Positions 32,719 through 41,258 of a DNA stretch of 64,000 nucleotides are shown here, piece by piece (the first letter of the stretch is position 1; each line of letters starts with the position of its first letter). The stretch comes from UBA6016 sp041915365 (GTDB lineage Bacteria; Campylobacterota; Campylobacteria; Campylobacterales; UBA6016). The stretch is taken from positions 1-64,000 of the forward strand of contig JAYSBP010000007.1 in the NCBI GenBank assembly GCA_041915365.1, read 5' to 3'. Position numbers and translations under genes: made by a program. A model generated the notes under the pieces. That model ran no database searches and was not told the DNA's origin. It saw only the letters and a program-made list of their open reading frames with translations.

Positions 32719-33386
32719 ATCTTTTCCAAATAGCTTTTCACAAGCAGCATATCGGCGTAAGCTGGTTTTTTAGCCGTTGCTGGGTTTCTTATGATGAAGC
32801 TGGGGTGATAGGTCGGAATGAGTGGCACACCGTGATAATCCAGCACGCTCCCACGCATTTTCATAATGGAGTAGCTTTGTCCGGTAAGGGTGTTTAGAGC
32901 CGTACCGCCTAGAGCTACTATGAGTTTTGGCGCAATAAGCTCTATTTGTTTTTCGAGATATGGCTTGCAGCTAGCACACTCCGATGGCGTCGGTACCCTG
33001 TTGTTTGGAGGGCGGCATTTGACTATGTTCGCTATATATACAGACTCTCTCTTGATGCCAAGCACGTTTTCTATCATCTTTGTCAGCACCTCGCCAGCAT
33101 TACCGACAAAAGGTCTTCCGCTTTTATCTTCTGTCTCGCCGGGGCCTTCGCCGACGAACATTATCTTTGCTTGCTCGCTCCCTTCACCAAATACCACGTT
33201 TGTTCTGGCCTTTGCCAGCTCGCACAGATGACACGAAAGACACGAAGTACGAAGCGTCGCCATATCGGATGGCAGCTCAAAGCTCTCTTGTATCTCAAAG
33301 TCTTTTAGCGGTGAGGTATAGGCAAACCCCATGTTTCGTAAGTAATGTAGATATTTTAGTTTTAGCGCTAGGTTTAGGTTTTTCAA
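32715..33386 (-). CDS. Family-4 uracil-DNA glycosylase, 223 aa
   Basis: An N-terminal extension of about 45 residues is followed by the family-4 core: iron-sulfur cysteines in CLSCHLC and VKCRPPNNRVPTPSEC, the active-site strand FVGEGPGETEDKSGRPFVGNAG and the late motif PTYHPSFIIRNP with the conserved His. It removes uracil from DNA and holds a 4Fe-4S cluster. It is encoded next to a DUF2971 gene on the same strand with a 50-base gap. Confidence 0.9.
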   Translation of the reverse strand: MKNLNLALKLKYLHYLRNMGFAYTSPLKDFEIQESFELPSDMATLRTSCLSCHLCELAKARTNVVFGEGSEQAKIMFVGEGPGETEDKSGRPFVGNAGEVLTKMIENVLGIKRESVYIANIVKCRPPNNRVPTPSECASCKPYLEKQIELIAPKLIVALGGTALNTLTGQSYSIMKMRGSVLDYHGVPLIPTYHPSFIIRNPATAKKPAYADMLLVKSYLEKI

Positions 33387-33436
33387 TTTGTATCTTTTAG
33401 CTTTTTCGTTATTTTAACATATTGGGTTTTGTGGAA

Positions 33437-34297
33437 TTATTGAATTTGCGTAAACTCTAACTCAAAAGTTTTACTAGCCACTTTCGTTTCAAATATTTTT
33501 ATATGTCTATTTTCTGCATTTTTGATTAGCTCTACAATTCTACTTTTATTCGCATCTGTCATATTTGCCCCGAGATATATTGATGATATTGCTTGTTTTG
33601 GAAATTTATACAAAAATATCTCATCTCTTATTGTTTGGCTTGCTTCATTTAAGGGTAAAAGCATACGGTATTCTTCTTCGTATTCCCATTCTTTGCTTTT
33701 TGTCAAAAAGGCATTGAAAAATTTTCCCTCTTCTTTTTCAATTTCATCAAAGCTTTGTATTAATGGTCTATCTTGAGTATATAGAACCTTTTTTAGCTTT
33801 CCATAAAATTCTTTAGATTCATTGGTTTGATTAAAAAAATAATTATTTGAATCAAACTCTACAATAAAACCCTTATGGGAGTTCGCATAGTGTGCCCACA
33901 TAAGCAAATTATTATTTTTTAATGTTAAAGACAAAATACCAATGCTTTTGTTGAGTGCCTTGCTAAAGCTATGGTTTGCCATTGTTGGAATATGATTCTT
34001 AAAAATATGTCTAGCGAGTGCCTCTATTTTAGGAGCTTCTTTCTTGCAGTGTGCATAAAATATCTCATACGGTATATTTGGATATTTTGGATAAACATCG
34101 GTTTCATATAGCTCCCTGATGATTCTATCAGTATCTGTTAATAAAAAATTATTTAGGTTGTCATCATTGGCTACGGCCGATATATGTGGTCTTATTTCAA
34201 AGGGGTCGTTTAGTTCTTGAGGTTGTGTAAACCTGATTAGATTGTCAATAAGTATATTATCTATGCGGTCTTCGCACATATATTTATATAATTTCAC
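33437..34297 (-). CDS. DUF2971 protein, 286 aa
   Basis: The start MKLYKYMCEDRIDNIL...FTQPQELNDPFEIRP and the central LTLKNNNLLMWAHYANSHKGFIVEFDSN, plus the later EWEYEEEYRMLLPL, match DUF2971, a widespread but uncharacterised cytoplasmic family with patchy distribution. The start codon is GTG 34297, overlapping the aat stop (GTGA). Its base composition is more AT-rich than the aat-clpA block, which suggests later acquisition; still, translational coupling to aat puts it in the same transcript. Function unknown; members are often found in variable regions. Confidence 0.8.
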   Translation of the reverse strand: MKLYKYMCEDRIDNILIDNLIRFTQPQELNDPFEIRPHISAVANDDNLNNFLLTDTDRIIRELYETDVYPKYPNIPYEIFYAHCKKEAPKIEALARHIFKNHIPTMANHSFSKALNKSIGILSLTLKNNNLLMWAHYANSHKGFIVEFDSNNYFFNQTNESKEFYGKLKKVLYTQDRPLIQSFDEIEKEEGKFFNAFLTKSKEWEYEEEYRMLLPLNEASQTIRDEIFLYKFPKQAISSIYLGANMTDANKSRIVELIKNAENRHIKIFETKVASKTFELEFTQIQ

Positions 34298-34968
34298 GGC
34301 GCTATTTTCTCTCTCAAAATATCCAAAAACTCCCCTCTAGGTATCCCCTTTGCCCCAAGTGAGAGTAGGTGGGAGGTCTCCTGTTGGCAGTCGATGATGT
34401 CAATGTTTAGCTTCTCTGCGTTGGCGCACAAAAACCATAGTGCGGCTTTGGAGGCGTCGGGAGCCGTGTAAAACATTGACTCACCAAAGAATACACGCCC
34501 CAGTTTCACCCCGTAAAATCCGCCGACTAACTCGCCCCCAGCGTAACACTCGAAGCTCATCGCCGCTCCGATTCTGTGGAGTTTCGTGTATGCTTCGATA
34601 AATTCTTTGCTTATCCAAGACTCGCCGCTCTCTTTTCTGTGGGGGCTTTTGGAACACGCCGTTATTACGCTCTCAAAGTCTTTGTTTATTGCAAATTCAA
34701 AACCTTGTTTTTTGACCGATTTTGAGAGGCTTTTTGTGAGATGAAACTCGCTGGGGTATAGTACGGCTCTGGGGTTTGGCGAATACCAAAATACAAAACC
34801 TCGATCGATAAACCAAGGAAATATCCCTCTGGAGTAGGCCGATATTAGCCTCCCAGGCTCTAGGTCACCGCCAACAGCCAGTAAGCCGTCCTCATCCGCA
34901 GTATCTGGGTGTGGAAACTCATACTCTGACGGACAAAAAAGCGCTAACGGATTTTCCAAAAATGTCAT
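34294..34968 (-). CDS. aat: Leucyl/phenylalanyl-tRNA-protein transferase, 224 aa
   Basis: Family strings are intact: FPHPDTADEDGLLAVGGDLEPGRLISAYSRGIFPWF at the N-terminus (split here: PDTADEDGLLAVGGDL then SRGIFPWF), FWYSPNPRAVL, and ESWISKEFIEAYTKLHRIG, GGEL-VGGFYGVKLGRVFFGESMF and IDCQQETSHLLSLGA. The enzyme adds Leu or Phe to proteins with N-terminal Lys or Arg and so marks them for ClpS/ClpA. It lies directly after clpA with a four-base overlap, giving a compact N-degron module. Confidence 0.95.
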   Translation of the reverse strand: MTFLENPLALFCPSEYEFPHPDTADEDGLLAVGGDLEPGRLISAYSRGIFPWFIDRGFVFWYSPNPRAVLYPSEFHLTKSLSKSVKKQGFEFAINKDFESVITACSKSPHRKESGESWISKEFIEAYTKLHRIGAAMSFECYAGGELVGGFYGVKLGRVFFGESMFYTAPDASKAALWFLCANAEKLNIDIIDCQQETSHLLSLGAKGIPRGEFLDILREKIAP

Positions 34969-37160
34969 ATTTTAAACGTTAAAGCACCTTGTTTGAGGCC
35001 TACTGCCACATTGCCGCCTTTTGTTAGCTTGCCAAAGAGTAGCTCATCTATTAGCGCGTCTTTCACCTCTCGCTCTATCAGCCCACCAAGTGGCCTAGCT
35101 CCCATTTTAGGGTCGTATCCTTTTTCGGCTAAATACTCTTTTGCTTTTTTGTCGAATGAAATTTCAACGTTTTTTTGTTTTAGGAATACGTTTAGCTCGG
35201 ATAGCATTTTGTCTACCACTTTTATCATCGTCTCACGGGCTAGTGGGGCAAAAGTTATCGTAGCCGTTAAGCGATTGCGAAATTCTGGTGTAAAGAAACT
35301 TTTTACGGCTTCTTCACCCCTAATGCCTTCATCTGGCGCAAAACCCATCACTGGGGCTTCGCTACTCCCTAGGTTACTTGTCATAATAAGTACGACATTG
35401 CGAAAGTCGGCTTTCATGCCGGTATTGTCTGTTAGTGAAGCGTTGTCCATTATTTGGAGTAATATATTTGCTATGTCTGGATGTGCTTTTTCTATTTCAT
35501 CAAGCAGTACTACGCAATATGGGTTTTTGCGTACCGCTTCCGTTAGTTGCCCGCCTTGCTCAAAGCCTACATATCCAGGAGGTGCTCCAACCAGTCTTGA
35601 GACCGCATGTTTTTCCATGTATTCGCTCATATCGAAACGCTCAAAATGCACCCCAAGGGTGCTTGCCAGTTGTTTTGATACCTCAGTCTTGCCGACACCT
35701 GTAGGCCCAGTGAATAAAAAAGAGCCTATCGGCTTATCGGCCCTCGTTAGTCCAGCCTTTGACCGCTTGACCGCTTTTGTTAGCTCTTCTATTGCCCTGT
35801 CTTGCCCAAATACTTGTTTTTTTAAATCTTTTTCGAGCTCTCTTAAGCTTTCAACCTCTGTCTTTTCCATTGTTTTTAGAGGGATTTTTGTGATTTTCGA
35901 GATTATTCGTTCTATATCTATCTCTTTGACGGTTCTTTTTTGTTTTGCTGGAGGCATTAGGCGAAATGCCGCTCCAGCCTCGTCTATAGCGTCTATCGCT
36001 TTATCTGGAAGCTTTTTGTCCTTGATGTATCTATCCGTCAAATCAACGGCGCTTTTGAGTGCCTCGGGAGTGTATTTGACGTTATGAAACTCCTCGTATC
36101 TCTTTTTTAGCCCCTCTACTATTTTGTAGCAATCCTCTAGGCTAGGCTCATTCACGTCTATTTTTTGAAACCTTCTCCCAAGCGCCCTGTCTTTTTCAAA
36201 GCTCGCTTTATACTCGGCAAAAGTTGTTGCACCGATACATCTTAGTTTGCCGTTTGCAAGGGCAGGTTTGAGTAAGTTTGCGGCATCCATTGAGCTACCG
36301 TTTGCACTTCCTGCCCCAACTATCATGTGTATCTCGTCGATAAAGAGTATTACATTTTCTTCTTTTTCAAGTTCCGAGAGCACACCTTTGAGCCGCTTCT
36401 CAAAATCACCTCTGTATTTTGTCCCTGCCACCAGAGAGCCTACGTCTAAGGCAAATATTCTTGCGTTTTGGAGTGGGAGTGGAATATCGTTCGATGCTAT
36501 CAGTAGAGCTAATCCCTCAGCAACAGCTGTTTTACCAACACCAGGTTCACCTACGAGTATCGGGTTGTTTTTTTTGCGTCGGCACAGTACTTGCGAAGCC
36601 CTCTCTATCTCTTCGGCTCTGCCTACTACTGGGTCTATGCTACCTTTTTTAGCCAAAGCCACAAGTTCAGTTGTGAACTCGTCGAGGTATGATTTTTTTT
36701 GTCCACTTTTTTTTGGAGCTTCCATAGCTGGCTCAGAGCTAAAAGTAGAAATAGCCTCTAACACATCCACTTTTTCGATACCGTATGATTTGATAAGCAT
36801 CACACCAAAGCTTCCATCTTCATCAAAAAGTGCCGCCAAAAGGTCGTTTCTATCGGCCTCTTGCTTGCCCGCACCTTGCACTTGAAGTATCATACTCTGC
36901 ATTACCCTTTGAAAGGCGGCGGTTTGGACCGGCTCTATTTTGAGGTCTTTTGGCATTTTCTCTATCTCATTGTCCAGAAACTCGGATAGTGCCACCTTGA
37001 TTTCAAGGGTGTTGACGCCCATTTCAAGAAGCAATTTGTCTATGCCCACATCGTCAAGCAATGAGTATATGAGGTGTTCCACCATTATGTATTCATGGTT
37101 TCTGTTTCTAGCCTCTCTGAAGGCATTTACTAGAATTAGGTTTAGTTCTTTGCTTATCAT
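34965..37160 (-). CDS. clpA: ATP-dependent Clp protease ATP-binding subunit ClpA
   Basis: I take ATG 37160 (MISKELNLILVNAF), which lies right after the clpS stop and behind GGAAGAAGAAT, rather than the in-frame TTG/ATG codons inside clpS. The N-domain (1-140) binds ClpS; two AAA+ modules follow with Walker A GEPGVGKTAVAEG (about 200) and GPTGVGKTEVSKQ (about 480), and Walker B FIDEIH and LLDEIEKAH. The C-terminus is the D2 small domain. It unfolds substrates for ClpP. Length of about 731 residues is normal. Confidence 0.95.
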   Translation of the reverse strand: MISKELNLILVNAFREARNRNHEYIMVEHLIYSLLDDVGIDKLLLEMGVNTLEIKVALSEFLDNEIEKMPKDLKIEPVQTAAFQRVMQSMILQVQGAGKQEADRNDLLAALFDEDGSFGVMLIKSYGIEKVDVLEAISTFSSEPAMEAPKKSGQKKSYLDEFTTELVALAKKGSIDPVVGRAEEIERASQVLCRRKKNNPILVGEPGVGKTAVAEGLALLIASNDIPLPLQNARIFALDVGSLVAGTKYRGDFEKRLKGVLSELEKEENVILFIDEIHMIVGAGSANGSSMDAANLLKPALANGKLRCIGATTFAEYKASFEKDRALGRRFQKIDVNEPSLEDCYKIVEGLKKRYEEFHNVKYTPEALKSAVDLTDRYIKDKKLPDKAIDAIDEAGAAFRLMPPAKQKRTVKEIDIERIISKITKIPLKTMEKTEVESLRELEKDLKKQVFGQDRAIEELTKAVKRSKAGLTRADKPIGSFLFTGPTGVGKTEVSKQLASTLGVHFERFDMSEYMEKHAVSRLVGAPPGYVGFEQGGQLTEAVRKNPYCVVLLDEIEKAHPDIANILLQIMDNASLTDNTGMKADFRNVVLIMTSNLGSSEAPVMGFAPDEGIRGEEAVKSFFTPEFRNRLTATITFAPLARETMIKVVDKMLSELNVFLKQKNVEISFDKKAKEYLAEKGYDPKMGARPLGGLIEREVKDALIDELLFGKLTKGGNVAVGLKQGALTFKI

Positions 37161-37161
37161 A

Positions 37162-37467
37162 TTATTCTTCTTCCATCGTACATCTGAGGGGAAAGCCATT
37201 TTCTCTTGCAAGCTCCATGGTTTGCGCCACTTTTGTCTCTGCTATTTCCATAGTATAAACACCACATACGGCGTAACCTTCGGTATGTATCTTGTGCATA
37301 AGCTGTACCGCTTCGGCTTCACTTTTTCGAAAGATAGTAGTTAGAACCTCCACGACGAATTCCATTGAGGTGTAATCATCGTTGTGCATTAGCACTTTGT
37401 ATCTTTTTGGCCTATCGAGTCCAAAAATGGTTATATCTTCGGTTTGACCCTCTGTTTCAAAGCTCAT
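37162..37467 (-). CDS. clpS: ClpS adaptor protein, 101 aa
   Basis: The start MSFETEGQTED at 37467 is preferred; the frame is open further upstream but without homology. Core motifs VLMHNDDYTSMEFVVEVL and the helix-strand region VQLMHKIHTEGYAVCGVYTMEIAETK are those of ClpS, which recognises N-terminal Leu, Phe, Tyr and Trp and delivers proteins to ClpA. It is followed at once by clpA. Upstream lies the end of sdhE (37541), so the two transcripts may be read through. Confidence 0.93.
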   Translation of the reverse strand: MSFETEGQTEDITIFGLDRPKRYKVLMHNDDYTSMEFVVEVLTTIFRKSEAEAVQLMHKIHTEGYAVCGVYTMEIAETKVAQTMELARENGFPLRCTMEEE

Positions 37468-37540
37468 AGTCGTTCTTTGTGTTTGAAGTGTTTTGTAGAT
37501 TATAAAATGAAAGCTTTTAATACTCTCTAAGCCAAGTGGC

Positions 37541-38422
37541 TTAGAGGGCAAATGATGGAGCTACGATATTGTGTTTTAGCCCTAGTTCGTCAGGAGTTAG
37601 ACCAAGTGCAAGACCTATCACCTGCGGAAGGTGAAGCACCGGAATATGCACCTCTCTCCCTAATGCTTTTCCTGCTTGTTTTTGTTTGACATCCATGTTT
37701 AGATGGCATAGAGGGCAGGGTGTTACTATCATATCGGCATTATTGTCCATAGCATCGGCTAGAGCGTTGGCTGTCATCTGGGTAGTTGCTTTTGGAGCTT
37801 GCAAGTCTGCATGAAAGCCGCAACATTTGTTTTTTGATGAGTACTCAACAGATTTGCCCCCGACGGCCACGATTACTTTTTCCAAAGATGTCGGTTTGTA
37901 AGGATTTTCTTTGCCGTTTGCTTTATCTTGTACTTCGCCAGGTCTGATATTGTGACAACCATAAAACGGCGCAATATTAAAATCAGCCAGAGGCTTTTGT
38001 ACCATGTCTTCTAGCTTATCCATGCCGAAGTCTTCAATAAGCACGTAAAGTAGGTGTCTTACTTTGCTAGTTCCCTTGTACTCTAGTCCCACTTCTGCGA
38101 GTTTTTCATTAACTCTTCTTCTGAGGTCAGCGTCAGATTTTAGTGCTTGATCCGCCATTAAAAGATTTAGGTTGCAAGTGTTGCATATGGTTACTAAGTC
38201 AAGCCCGAGCTTTTCCGCATAGCAGATATTTCTAGCGTTTAATACCAAGGATAAAAATTCGTCAAAATCCTGAAGATGTGAAGCCCCACAACAAGAAGCT
38301 TCTTTTAGTTCGATTAGTTCAATACCTAATTTATCCGCAATCGCATTGGTAGATTTCAAAAGCTCAGGCGTGGAATTTTTAGCCGTACAACCTGTAAAAA
38401 GAGCGTATTTTAGTCCTGTCAT
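37541..38422 (-). CDS. sdhE: Succinate dehydrogenase/fumarate reductase subunit E, CCG-domain protein
   Basis: Two cysteine-rich CCG domains (GCTAKN...SCCGASHL...CNTCNLNLLM and FYGCHN...KCCGFHAD...TPCPLCHLNM) bind an iron-sulfur cluster as in heterodisulfide reductase HdrB. In type-E succinate:quinone reductases this subunit replaces the haem-containing membrane anchor and passes electrons to or from menaquinone. ATG 38422 is chosen over TTG 38428 because AGGA stands seven bases before it. It lies ten bases after sdhB in the order sdhA-sdhB-sdhE, as in Campylobacter and Wolinella MfrABE. It is not the small flavinylation factor also named SdhE in other bacteria. Confidence 0.9.
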   Translation of the reverse strand: MTGLKYALFTGCTAKNSTPELLKSTNAIADKLGIELIELKEASCCGASHLQDFDEFLSLVLNARNICYAEKLGLDLVTICNTCNLNLLMADQALKSDADLRRRVNEKLAEVGLEYKGTSKVRHLLYVLIEDFGMDKLEDMVQKPLADFNIAPFYGCHNIRPGEVQDKANGKENPYKPTSLEKVIVAVGGKSVEYSSKNKCCGFHADLQAPKATTQMTANALADAMDNNADMIVTPCPLCHLNMDVKQKQAGKALGREVHIPVLHLPQVIGLALGLTPDELGLKHNIVAPSFAL

Positions 38423-38431
38423 TCCCAAATC

Positions 38432-39412
38432 CTAATCAAACTTTTGTGTAGAAGAGTTCTCGACAAGAGTTTTTATCTCGTCAAGATTTTCGCTTTTTGG
38501 CATATCCCAAGGAAGCACTATTTTGCCGTGTGTCAACATATCAAAAGCCTCTGGTAGATGCTTCATAACACCTATATTGCCCTCAGAAAAACGTACAAGC
38601 TCCCCTTCATCCAATAGACCGTATTTTTCTATCGAGTGAGCGAAGCCCACCGCATGTCTTGTTGCTACATTGCTGTCCGCTATTCCTTCAGAGAATATTT
38701 GGTTATGCAGTCTTGTTATCTTGCCTATCGGGTCAACCCCTTTTGGACATACTTGAGCACACTCAAAACATTTGACGCAATCCCAAACACCTTTACCCAT
38801 TTCATTAACGAGTGTTAGTCTTTCGGTTTTTGTGGCGTCTCTTTCATCACTTGTAAATCTATATGTTTTAGCAAGAGCGGCAGGTCCTATGAAATTTTCA
38901 TTATATGCAACAGAAGGACAAGAGTAGTAGCAAGAGCCGCACTGTATGCAATAGTCTGCGTCATCTATTCTCTCGGCGCTATGTAGAGACACTATGTTTT
39001 CGCTTGCTGGGTGCTCGTCTATCTCTGCCGTCAGGTATGGATTGACCGAGTCATATTGACCCCAGAAGTCAGCCTTGTCTATGATGAGGTCTTTTATCGC
39101 TCTCTTGATGCTTTGAGGCTCTATCGTTAGTTCATTACCAAACACTTCTGTTAGTTCAAATACATTATGTTTGCACGCAAGCACGCCTTTTTGGTTTACC
39201 TTTACGGCACAGCTTCCACATATTCCGTGTCTACAGCTTCTTCTATAACTAAGGCTTCCGTCTATATCCCACTTTATTCTATTTAGTATGTCTAGCACTA
39301 CCTCGTGGCTTTCGACTACGAGTTCGTAGGTTTTGTATGCAGGTAAATAATCGGTCTCAGAATTAAATCTAAAGACCTTAAAAGTTACCTTTTTGGATTT
39401 TGTTTCAAACAT
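38432..39412 (-). CDS. sdhB: Succinate dehydrogenase/fumarate reductase iron-sulfur subunit, 326 aa
   Basis: The N-terminal plant-type 2Fe-2S domain has YRRSCRHGICGSCAVKVN (about 55-75) plus the fourth Cys in LACKHN. The C-terminal domain binds further clusters: DYCIQCGSCYYSCP and DCVKCFECAQVCPKGVDPIG. The total of about 326 residues is longer than classic SdhB and fits the type-E (Sdh/Mfr) form. It relays electrons between SdhA FAD and the CCG subunit. Encoded 14 bases after sdhA. Confidence 0.93.
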   Translation of the reverse strand: MFETKSKKVTFKVFRFNSETDYLPAYKTYELVVESHEVVLDILNRIKWDIDGSLSYRRSCRHGICGSCAVKVNQKGVLACKHNVFELTEVFGNELTIEPQSIKRAIKDLIIDKADFWGQYDSVNPYLTAEIDEHPASENIVSLHSAERIDDADYCIQCGSCYYSCPSVAYNENFIGPAALAKTYRFTSDERDATKTERLTLVNEMGKGVWDCVKCFECAQVCPKGVDPIGKITRLHNQIFSEGIADSNVATRHAVGFAHSIEKYGLLDEGELVRFSEGNIGVMKHLPEAFDMLTHGKIVLPWDMPKSENLDEIKTLVENSSTQKFD

Positions 39413-39426
39413 TTCTGCACCCTTTA

Positions 39427-41133
39427 TTAATAACTTCTGGTCTCAGGAGCATATTTTCCGAGTTTTACGGGAGCCAGCTCTAGCTTTATCTCATCGTTTT
39501 GCATGTATGCAAAAGTATGTTTTAAGAAGTTTTCATCGTCTCTCGCCGCATAATCTTCCCTATAGTGGGCGCCACGGCTCTCTTTTCTATTTAATGCACC
39601 CTCTACTATGAAAGCTGCAAAATCAAGCATATGTCCAAGCTCCAAAGCCTCTTGAAGCTCCGTATTGAAGATTTTTGTCTTATCGTCAATAGCTATATTT
39701 TTATATCTCGCTTTAAGCCCTTTTATTGTCTCTTTTTGAGCCTCTAGTGTTTTTTCCGTTCTGAATACGCCGGCATTTAGAGTCATACTCTCTTGAAGCT
39801 CATTTCTTATTGTGGTGACTTTCTCTTGTCCTTTTGAGTAAAGCACACCTTCTACCTCTGCGATAGCGTTTTTGGCATCATCTTTATTGGCCGCTCTAAA
39901 AGATATATTGCCGACCTCTTTTGCCATTTGTTCGCCGACATGTCTGCCAAAAAATAGTGCCTCAAGAACAGAGTTTGCACCCAGACGATTTGCTCCATGA
40001 ACGCTTACGCAGGCACATTCGCCAGCAGCATAAAAGCCCTCTACTGTTTCGTCTATGTTTTTTCTCACGTGTCCATTGATGTCGGTAGGTATTCCACCCA
40101 TTGAGTAATGTGCAGTCGCTTGAATAAGGATAGCCTCTTTGACCATATCAAGACCAAGGAATGTGATGGCTAGGTCTCTAAGCTCAGGCAGTTTGGCGTT
40201 TATCACTTCTTCGCCAAGATGTGTGAGGTCTATGTATACGGAGTCCTTGTTCGGGCCTACGCCTCTGCCTTCCATTACCTCTTTTGTTATGGCTCTACTG
40301 ACAACGTCACGAGAAGCAAGCTCCATTTTTTCAGGTGCGTATTTGGACATAAATCTTTCGCCTAGAGAGTTATATAGCAGTCCGCCTTCACCTCTTGCCG
40401 CCTCTGATATTAGTATCCCTGTCCCAGATAGACCGGTTGGGTGGAACTGTACAAACTCCATATCTTCAAGCGGTAATCCATGTCTGGCTACGATAGATAG
40501 GCCATCCCCTGTATTTGCTAGCGCATTCGAATTTATTTTAAACGACCTTGCATATCCGCCGGTTGCGAACATAACGGCCTTTGCGTTAAATAGTTTGAAT
40601 TCCATATTTTTTAGGTTGTAGGCTACTACGCCACTAACTTTAGAATTTTTGTAGATGATGTCGCATACATACCACTCGTCAAGGAATGTTACGCCCTCTC
40701 TATGTGCTTGTTCATAAATGGTTTGAAGCAGGGTAAGTCCAGTTCTATCTTTTGCGTAACAGGCTCTAGGCTTGCTCTGGCCGCCGAAAGGTCTTTGAGC
40801 TATCTTGCCGTCATCCGTTCTGGAGAATACGGCACCCATTCTCTCTATCCATCTGATAGTTTCAGGAGCCTTGCTGCACATTAGTTCTATTGCGTCTTGA
40901 TCGCCGATGTAGTCGCTACCTTTTACTGTATCAAACTCGTGAAGTGTTGTATCTTCTTCGTTTAAGGCAGCGTTGATGCCGCCTTGAGCCGCTCCAGAGT
41001 GGCTTCTGAGTGGATGAAGCTTTGTAAGTACTACTGTTTTTAGCCCTGCCTTTTGGCATTCCCTAGCCGCCGCACATCCTGCAAGACCTGCGCCTACGAT
41101 GACGGCGTCGTATGTTTCTATTTTTATATCCAT
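39427..41133 (-). CDS. sdhA: Succinate dehydrogenase/fumarate reductase flavoprotein subunit, 568 aa
   Basis: The protein begins directly with the FAD-binding strand YDAVIVGAGLAGCAAARECQ and has the covalent-FAD motif RSHSGAAQGGINAAL, the substrate site VQFHPTGLSG, the Arg/His catalytic region HYSMGGI and the FAD end GANRLGANSVLEALFFG. There is no twin-arginine signal peptide, unlike periplasmic MfrA of Wolinella, so it should work in the cytoplasm interconverting succinate and fumarate. First gene of sdhABE; a TATAAT box (minus strand, 41164-41169) lies 31 bases before the start. Confidence 0.94.
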   Translation of the reverse strand: MDIKIETYDAVIVGAGLAGCAAARECQKAGLKTVVLTKLHPLRSHSGAAQGGINAALNEEDTTLHEFDTVKGSDYIGDQDAIELMCSKAPETIRWIERMGAVFSRTDDGKIAQRPFGGQSKPRACYAKDRTGLTLLQTIYEQAHREGVTFLDEWYVCDIIYKNSKVSGVVAYNLKNMEFKLFNAKAVMFATGGYARSFKINSNALANTGDGLSIVARHGLPLEDMEFVQFHPTGLSGTGILISEAARGEGGLLYNSLGERFMSKYAPEKMELASRDVVSRAITKEVMEGRGVGPNKDSVYIDLTHLGEEVINAKLPELRDLAITFLGLDMVKEAILIQATAHYSMGGIPTDINGHVRKNIDETVEGFYAAGECACVSVHGANRLGANSVLEALFFGRHVGEQMAKEVGNISFRAANKDDAKNAIAEVEGVLYSKGQEKVTTIRNELQESMTLNAGVFRTEKTLEAQKETIKGLKARYKNIAIDDKTKIFNTELQEALELGHMLDFAAFIVEGALNRKESRGAHYREDYAARDDENFLKHTFAYMQNDEIKLELAPVKLGKYAPETRSY

Positions 41134-41163
41134 TTAAACCTCTATCCGTTAGCATTGTTCGGA

Positions 41164-41169
41164 TTATAT
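41164..41169 (-). promoter_or_regulatory. -10 box of the sdhABE promoter
   Basis: On the minus strand GATATAAT occurs 31 bases before the sdhA start, preceded by long A/T runs (TTTTAAAAAAATT) of the kind that replace the -35 box in Campylobacterota promoters. The thiL promoter on the other strand probably uses TATAAT at 41221-41226. Confidence 0.55.
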
Positions 41170-41258
41170 CATCTAATTTTTTTAAAATAAGACTAAAAAA
41201 TGCATAGTTTTTGGGCTGTTTATAATAACGTTACAAAAATGCTCATAAGAGAATCAAC

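Noticed and set aside
34993..36087. Long plus-strand frame (364 codons) opposite clpA
   Set aside because: It lies entirely antisense to a conserved clpA gene and its Ser-rich, Cys-rich composition is that of a reversed codon pattern.
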